This document shows positions 54,225-64,000 of a stretch of 64,000 nucleotides of DNA, piece by piece (positions within the stretch are counted from its first letter, which is position 1; each line of letters opens with the position of its first letter). The notes under the pieces were generated by a model. That model was not told the origin of the DNA. It ran no database searches and was given only the letters and a program-made list of their open reading frames with translations. Position numbers and translations under genes: made by a program. Source of the stretch: Engraulis encrasicolus (Eukaryota > Chordata > Actinopteri > Clupeiformes > Engraulidae); assembly GCF_034702125.1 (NCBI RefSeq), contig NC_085878.1:19737588-19801587 (forward strand), written 5' to 3'.

Positions 54225-57200
54225 TCAGAGGCGTACAGCTGCATAAACAGCATCTGGTGGTGGCTCCCTCCTGGTTCTCCTGCCCCTGCTCTCCTTCTTA
54301 GAGAAGCTCAGGGCTGCATAGCTCACCCCATCACCAGACTCAGCCTGTGGGAGGAAGAGGGATGCATATTAAATTGTAAACTAATATTGCTGTACCCAAA
54401 GTGAACATTTTCTATTGCTAAGTATTTACAAGTTGTTTTGCATGTATAATGAACACTATAGTAAAACACTTAGATTGCATATACATCGTGCCGTTTCACT
54501 CATCCACATCACACATTACAAAGTTAATGAAAAGGGCAATAACTCAACAGTGTCCATGAGTGTGCGTGCAATTCTGAAGTGTTAATGGAACAGTCATGTA
54601 TATGTTCAAGGCATTCTTCCCACACATACTGAGGTATTTGAGTTCCAAGCTCCTATTCCCATTTGTCTTTTAGGGCATCCGCTTTGGTCAGCTCAGCAAT
54701 GTGCCATACAGTTGAGAGATAATGGAGTGTGACCTGGCAACATTTTAATGGAGATCTCCAAAGCATTGGGTGTTACCGTTTCAAAATCCGGGAGATGTGT
54801 TTTGACATAGTTCCTCCATTACACATTATTTGATAAATAAAGTAAGAATCGACTTTTCTCTCCAGGAGATCAATAAAAAACAGAAAAACAAACAAATGGA
54901 ACACAGCCATAAAAAGTTTCTGATGATTACTTTTTTACCACAACATAGGATGTAATTCATATAATTTGAATATAAATAATTAAAAAAAACACCTACTTGA
55001 GTACTTTGACGGGCATCAGTGCTGTTGTCTGTAACATGCGGCAAGTCTTCTGCTGTCCAACAAGACACAAAGTCAGAACACTACACTCATCAAATATGGT
55101 TGATATGTTAATATAAGGAAATATCACACTTACTCTTGCACACTCTACCCCTGCAGATCATCCAAGCCAGACAGCAGGCCAGTACAACACAGCTGCAGCC
55201 CAAAGCCCCAACCAGACCAACCAGCACAGTGTTCACTGGCTCAGCTGTAAAGCAATAGGACAGTTAGTAATAGTGTCGACAACATACAGTACATCACCTC
55301 CAATCGCCTTAGTTTACCCTCAATGTAGTGCCTCAAGTCCTCACTGTCCTTTCAATCTCATGATTTGCCATATCGGGGTATGTTTGATCCCTTAGGTTGT
55401 ACTTAGCAGCACTGTACTGGATCATTGCTGTATCTACTCTTAATGTATACTGCATATTATGGAACTGTGTCAAAACTAACATGTTATCCACATAATTCGT
55501 GTGACTGACTCCAGTTTAATGGTAGCCTATACATGCATGTAAAAGCAATTTTAAAAGCGTGCTTTGTTGCAGGATGAGTGAAGCACGCTAAATGTGCCTC
55601 AATAGGTCAAACAGACTTGACATTGGGTAGGTCTACTCAACCATAGTATACATTTCAGAACAGTCTGTCAAGACATATTGAGTATTTCAAGTGAAACTAA
55701 TTATTTGGATAGAAAAGAGCATCTCTCATTATCTGCATCTAGCATTAGAGAAGAGAATGTTGATTGGCTTAAAGGAACAGTGCAACTGTTTTAAAATGTG
55801 CTCATTTGCACCGCCTTTTTAGAGGTAAATAATTAGGTTTTACCTTTCTCCTGTTCTTCCAGCTTTTCTCTGATTCTGGTGACTGTATTATCTTAGTTGG
55901 CTATGCGTTATTGAACTGAATTGGTACCATCCGGTTTAATGATACGTCGTAAAAAATATCACCAGATTCAGAGAACGGCTGGAAGAAGAATAGGGTAAAC
56001 TCACTGACATGTACAGTATACGTCATTCAGGACGATGGTAAAACTCAAATATTTAAATTAAGGTGAGGTTCAAGTTTAACATATTTCCAAAATTGTTGGA
56101 TTATTCAAATGTGAGTGTATGTTTTCCCTTCATTCTAAAAGCCATCAATCAGATCTCCTTTTTTGAACTTTTGTAACATCTTTAAGCCTGTCTTTCTTTG
56201 TTAACAGGGTGGCAAGGTATACTTCAAACTTTTAACTTCAATTCATTTTTATATCTATATTACAGTATAATGGTTTTTGTTTCAGACTAGGCTTGTCAAA
56301 GTCAAAAGAAAAGCTGAAGTCTCACCAAGTTCCAAAGTCAACATCGTTCAAGAAAGAATATTCTTTAAAAATTATCATATCAGTTAACTTAACTTAGTGT
56401 GAATAGTTTTACTTTGTCCCGTCTTATTCAACTTTTGCAGCATTTTACTGGCCCTGTCCCAACTTTTTTGAAGCCCAACATGTTTCAAATTTCTAATGAG
56501 CATATACTGTACATGTATTTTCCCCAAAACAAAATAATTTTGTTTGGTGTTAACCATGTATATGCTGTCTGTGCTCAATTATTCATTTGATGTATGGACT
56601 GAATTTTGAATTTGATAATAATTGTTTTATTCATAATTTACCAAGTTTCCCATTTTTTCTGATTCAGGTTTGTACCATGAATTTGCAATTCTCTGTATGA
56701 CTTTCGTTAATGTCTTAAAAGTGACAAGAAACAAACAATAAAATGTCAAATAAGTAGATGCAACCTACGGAGTCTGAGTATTGTTCCATTCCCAAAGAGT
56801 ATGTGTCCACTGGTAGCTATGGCACAGTAGTAAGTTCCAGCATCAGTGATGTCGACGTCCTTCTTTGAGAGAGTGTAGACACAGCGGCCCTCACACTGAC
56901 CACTGCTGCTCTTGTTGATGTAAATGAGGCCTGGATGGGAAGCTCCTGAAGCAGGTCGGAACCAGAACACACTGAGCTCTTCTGTTCTGCTCTCAGTCAG
57001 CACCACACACTCCAGTGTCTCTGAACCTCCTGGAGAAACCGGGCCTGATACTGGGTCTTGGATCACTTTTGTAATGGAGCGGTTTATGTGATTTTCATCT
57101 GAAATTATTTCACACACAGATTTAAGTATTCATCTTTAGTATTCCTACATAATAATTTGATAAGGTAATGCAAAGAAATCATGGATAAATCTTCACCTGT

Positions 57201-57978
57201 CACGCTCAGATATGTGTCATCTCCAAACTGTAGATTAAAAAAATCAATTTTACCGCAGAAGTAAGATCCTTCATCAGATGTCAAAACATTTTCAATTGAC
57301 AGACTGAATTTTCCATTACTTAAGTGGAAACGAGCTGTGTTGAATTCACCAGACAATGTGGGAGGTGGATATCCAGGATATAATCCTACTATCTGTATGC
57401 TTTGTCCTATTTCTTTCTTGAACCATGCTAAGCGCTCAGTCCTGGTAAAGATAAGACACTCGAAAGTCACTCCAGACTTTTCCGTTTGTATAGGCTGAAA
57501 AACATTCACAGTTTGCACTGGACCTGGAAGAGGAGATGGAAATGTTTAACCCATTAATACACAGCTTTATAAATGTACCAAGTCGTAGTACATTACTAAA
57601 GGCCCTGTGTTATGTAGTACAATGGTACTTAACCTTTCAATGACTATTACAGAATGCCACTGGATGTACGGTGTGCAGTAGCCCCTTAATGCACAAAATA
57701 CCTCCAGTGGCACGCTGTAATAGACGTTAAAAAGTTAGCTACCATTGTATTACAATACTATGACATAACACAGGGCCTTTAGTAATGCACTACGTCTTGG
57801 TCATTGCCATTCTGGTAACAGCAAATTTATAACGGGTCTTAACGGGTTAAGGGGCTACATATGTATTTTGTAATTATTAAAGCATGAACATGAGAATGAC
57901 ATCCTAGATTAGTTAAGATATGTCTTACTTACCCACCAACACAATCCACATACAGGTACATAGCAATCCACGCAACAT
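54225..57978 (-). CDS. NITR-D: inhibitory novel immune-type receptor, apparently intact
   Basis: Predicted 329-aa type I receptor. Exons: leader 57933-57978, V 57197-57523, I 56769-57098, transmembrane 55134-55244, short cytoplasmic 54997-55052, last 54225-54344. All junctions are GT-AG and phases join as in NITR-A. The V domain (FECLIF, AWFKKEIGQS, DEGSYFC) is very different from A and B and ends in FGDDTYLSV, an Asp where the J-like Gly is expected. The I domain is nearly identical to that of NITR-A and ends FGNGTILRL. The transmembrane exon is two codons shorter than in the paralogues, with no charged residue in the membrane. The tail has a canonical ITIM, VSYAAL, and the ITIM-like AVYAAV. 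It probably inhibits leukocyte activation through SH2 phosphatases, by family knowledge. Confidence 0.9.
55837..55997. repeat. Inverted repeat in the intron before the transmembrane exon of NITR-D
   Basis: CTTCCAGCTTTTCTCTGATT pairs imperfectly with the segment ending AACGGCTGGAAGAAG. It is probably a decayed MITE. Confidence 0.45.
57589..57794. mobile_element. Foldback element in the leader intron of NITR-D
   Basis: The segment starts ATTACTAAAGGCCCTGTGTT and ends with its reverse complement. Arms of about 75-80 bp pair with some mismatches around a short loop. It is a palindromic MITE. Confidence 0.7.
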
Positions 57979-58044
57979 GTTGACATGAGATGCTTCATGT
58001 CATGAGAAACATTTCACTGTGGAGTATGTGATGGGTGACAAGCG

Positions 58045-58052
58045 CTTAAATA
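58045..58052 (-). promoter_or_regulatory. TATA-like box of NITR-D
   Basis: TATTTAAG, 67 nt upstream of the ATG, matching NITR-A and NITR-B in sequence and nearly in spacing. Confidence 0.5.
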
Positions 58053-58654
58053 CAGAGGGTGGGCTGCAGGTTGATGAGAAAACCAGGGCATACATATTCA
58101 CCGATGGAAAAAGCCACTATAGAGACATTCACAGCTTCAAAGAGAATCAACCACATAACTTCCTCTAACAGTGACATGTACACCTTTTTGGTGCATATAC
58201 CTACGTAGGGTACATAAAACACAACCCATTTAGTGTTTGCTAATGGTTGTTACAGTAACACTGAATTCCTTAGAAGGACCTATTTTAACATCTTTCAAGA
58301 GCAAACACTTTAAATGTCACTCAAAATGAAGAATTATTCTAATGTGAGCCTTGAAATACAAAGAGCAGTATGTGTTCAGGACATGACACAGATATTCTAA
58401 GTTCAGGAAAGGACGTTTTTACAAAGACATGACATGAAATTATTGTGGTTATAGTTATGGTTTTGCTATTGAAGATTACTATACCGTTACATAATTATTA
58501 AAGTGACAGTGTACTGTTAAGAAGTGCATTTTAGGAAGTAGACAGCACACTAATACGTCCACACCACATGAGGGCGCTGCCTGACCTTTGAGTCCCTGGG
58601 CCTACTCAAGGGTCAAGGGTCAGATGTAGAAGGAGAGTCACTTGAGGCAGACCC

Positions 58655-59291
58655 CGGTGGCGATATTTTTTTACCACTAAGGCGGCACCACAAATAGCTA
58701 AACTCGACTTCTGATTGGTTGAGCTTCAAGGATTGGGGGATTGTTTAGACCCAGCTGCAGATTGCTGCGTTGTTATAGCCACTCTCAGATAGTTCCAGGA
58801 GAAGGCTATCTATTGAGACCGCTCAAAGGCAGTATGATCCCAGCAACCTAGCATACAGCAAACTCCTGTCTTGCTTCTTACACTGCAGTGTCTATGTGGC
58901 TTAATTACTATTGCTTTGCTCACAGACAACATTTAAAGAGTAAGTAAATGTCATTCTATTCATCCAAGAAGTGATTTAATATACCCTTGTGACATTACAC
59001 AACATACAGCTAGCTTCAAACATCGAGGAGGAACTTATTTGAATTAAATAATTGCAAAATAATTGCATTTTTTGACATCCATCTATGATAGCGACAATAT
59101 TTATAGACCTCAAGGGTCATTAAATTAAGTAACTTTTCACATTACAAGCCTGACGAGTGTCCGCCATGTTTTACTGATTTTTTTTCTTGCTGCTTAGCGG
59201 TGACATTGTTGATGACGTTTGAAGCTCAACCAATCAGAAGCCAAGTGTGGCTATCTGTGGCAACACCATAGTGGGAAAAATATCACAACCT
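58655..59291. mobile_element. Element with about 70-bp imperfect inverted ends
   Basis: The left arm contains TTCTGATTGGTTGAGCTTCA (from about 58711) and the right arm its complement near 59220-59240. GGTGGCGATATTTTTTTACC is mirrored by the segment around 59270. No coding region lies inside. Confidence 0.6.
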
Positions 59292-62408
<3,117 letters not shown>

Positions 62409-62523
62409 AGATACACAGAGAAAGAAAATAAGATATGGGCATGATACAGATACACACATTACACACATTCAAGATCTCAAATAGGACAAAGTACACAGTT
62501 TCCTGTCACAATGCCATGTGCTC

Positions 62524-62529
62524 TTTATT
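62524..62529 (-). terminator. Possible poly(A) signal of NITR-E
   Basis: AATAAA on the minus strand about 600 nt past the stop. It is the clearest candidate I noticed in the downstream sequence. Confidence 0.3.
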
Positions 62530-63128
62530 ATTTTCAAGTGAAAACACTAAAATACGATCCATTTGGATGCTTTCAGATATGTCTCACATAGCACAGACTT
62601 TCTCCCAGGAGGACCTATTCAATTTAACCGTTTTTTTTTTTTTTTTTTTGTGTCAAACCCTTTGTTTGTCTGTAGTGAGTTTAAATATTGGTCTGACAGG
62701 AATCAGCAATATCTGGCTTGGGTCAGCAATTCTTATCAGGCTACCACTGTGACACCTTCAAAAACAGTGTTTTTATACAAACAACAAAATAATGAAGTAC
62801 TTTTCTTTACATCTATTCAGCACCACAGACAGCTCAGTTGCTATGTACAATAGGACATTTTACACCCAGTAACATTTACAAGTCAGCACATGTGGTACGT
62901 TGTACATGGTACATGAACTATTACAAAAATACATCTCATCAATATTAGCATTAAAATGCATTCAAATGGAACCATTTGGATTAAACTGGATTACTTATCA
63001 CATTAGATGACATACAGTGCTATATTTACACCCTCAGGAGTTGTATCTTTATACACAACATTTTGTTAGAATCTTTGCTGGTCACAAACATTGAATACAC
63101 TTCAGGGAGCACATAAATCCTTTAGTTG

Positions 63129-63863
63129 TTAGAGATGCTTTACATCAGAGTAAATAACTTCAGGTTGCACTGTGTTCTTCTCTCTTCTCTCCTTTTTCTT
63201 TTTGGGAAAACGTAGATCACTGTAGTTTTTAGTATCGTTGTCCTGTCAATTCAAACATGTAAGATTTATTCTTAGATACATTAATTTAAAAACTAAAAAA
63301 CAACATTGAAAAATATTGTACAATATTATTATAAAATGATAATTAATTTGTAATACGCTTCAAACAGCTTTAATGTTGTTGCACACATGGCCTTCTAGGA
63401 GAAGTTATTGCTTTGGAGTTTCCCACAAACTCCCTTCTCTTGATACTTAAGCCCTAAACATGAAATTACATTCTATTTAAGTCCCATTATAGGCAAAGTC
63501 AATTCATGCTATTTAAAGAAACCCAGTTATGTACTTCACAACATTGTTTTTACCTGGCATTCCTCCACTGCAGAGCTATTTAGCTGCATGTGATTTGAAG
63601 CTCTCTCTGACAAACACAAGCAAATACAAACACATTCAAGTATTAATTTGATGGTGAGGTACAGTACATGCAAAGGATGTGAATAGAGTAAATAATGTAT
63701 ATTGTCTACTACATAGTCTACAGAAATGCTGAAAAGAATTGATTACCTTTGCAGCGTACACACTCAGCTCTCTTGAATTGGGAAGCGATGAGACATGCCA
63801 TGACAGCGGCACAAGCGCACAACACCACTCCCAAACCAGCGACTACAGACACCATCCAGCTCT
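63129..63863 (-). CDS. NITR-E: 3' exons of a divergent NITR-like receptor, gene continues beyond the window
   Basis: Three exons are visible: transmembrane 63747-63863, short cytoplasmic 63554-63606, last 63129-63242, with GT-AG junctions and the same phases (1,1,0) as the other genes. The transmembrane exon starts ESWMVSVVAGLG and has no charged residue in the membrane. The last exon encodes KNYSDL, a Lys-rich stretch (PKKKKERREK) and a canonical ITIM, VIYSDV, just before the stop. The architecture and exon lengths match NITRs, but the sequence is clearly another subfamily, and the tail is shared with no other gene here. The extracellular exons lie past 64000, so the receptor class is inferred from exon structure and neighbourhood. 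Confidence 0.7.
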
Positions 63864-64000
63864 CTGAAAGACAAATCAAATATAAAGAATACATGATGTT
63901 TTTTAAAAAAAATATTATTATTTTACAAGAACAGATAAGAAACCAGTGGTAAAGAGAGATGGGACAGGGTTGGGAAAGTTGACTAAGTTTGGACTCGACC

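Overview
The window is vertebrate, almost certainly teleost fish, nuclear DNA. It carries spliced immunoglobulin-superfamily receptor genes with GT-AG introns, long dinucleotide microsatellites, and a fish-type repeat mix: L2-like and L1-like LINEs, a Penelope-like element, Ty3/Gypsy elements, a DIRS-like fragment, and hAT- and Harbinger-like MITEs. I cannot name the species.

The main content is a head-to-tail cluster of novel immune-type receptor (NITR) genes on the minus strand. Exon order is leader, V domain, I domain, transmembrane, short cytoplasmic exon, ITIM-bearing last exon. Four genes are distinguishable by near-identical I and transmembrane exons. NITR-A (228-5585) and NITR-D (54225-57978) look intact. 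NITR-B (19172-21869) has a 7-nt deletion in its last exon that removes both tyrosine motifs. NITR-C (39255-48550) has several lesions and no recognisable cytoplasmic exons. A fifth, divergent receptor (NITR-E) enters at the right edge, with its transmembrane, short cytoplasmic and ITIM exons at 63129-63863 and the rest beyond the window.

Layout: 1-5.6 kb is NITR-A, with an RT-coding LINE in its last intron. 5.6-9.9 kb is its 5' flank. 9.9-15.8 kb is a long-TIR element holding an inserted Penelope-like element that is itself interrupted by MITEs. 15.9-17.5 kb has a diverged tandem repeat and a DIRS-like recombinase fragment. 17.6-23.6 kb is NITR-B, with a hAT-like element in its 3' UTR, plus its 5' flank. 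23.6-25.1 kb is an L2-like LINE end. 25.4-35.1 kb is a complete but frameshifted Ty3/Gypsy element with a PNMA-like Gag, inserted in a GT microsatellite. 35.1-37.5 kb resumes the NITR-B flank. 39.3-48.6 kb is NITR-C, whose transmembrane intron holds an L1-like LINE split by a chromodomain Ty3/Gypsy element. 48.8-52.7 kb is a nearly full-length L2/CR1-like LINE. 54.0-58.1 kb is NITR-D. 58.1-63.0 kb is repeat-rich spacer with a third copy of the conserved intergenic block. 63.1 kb to the end is NITR-E.

Read together, this is a tandem receptor array still being edited. The V exons differ strongly between genes while the I and transmembrane exons are almost the same, which suggests gene conversion. 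Transposon insertions and small deletions appear to have turned inhibitory receptors into tail-less or dead copies. Function is inferred from family knowledge: NITRs are leukocyte surface receptors, and their cytoplasmic ITIMs recruit SH2 phosphatases.
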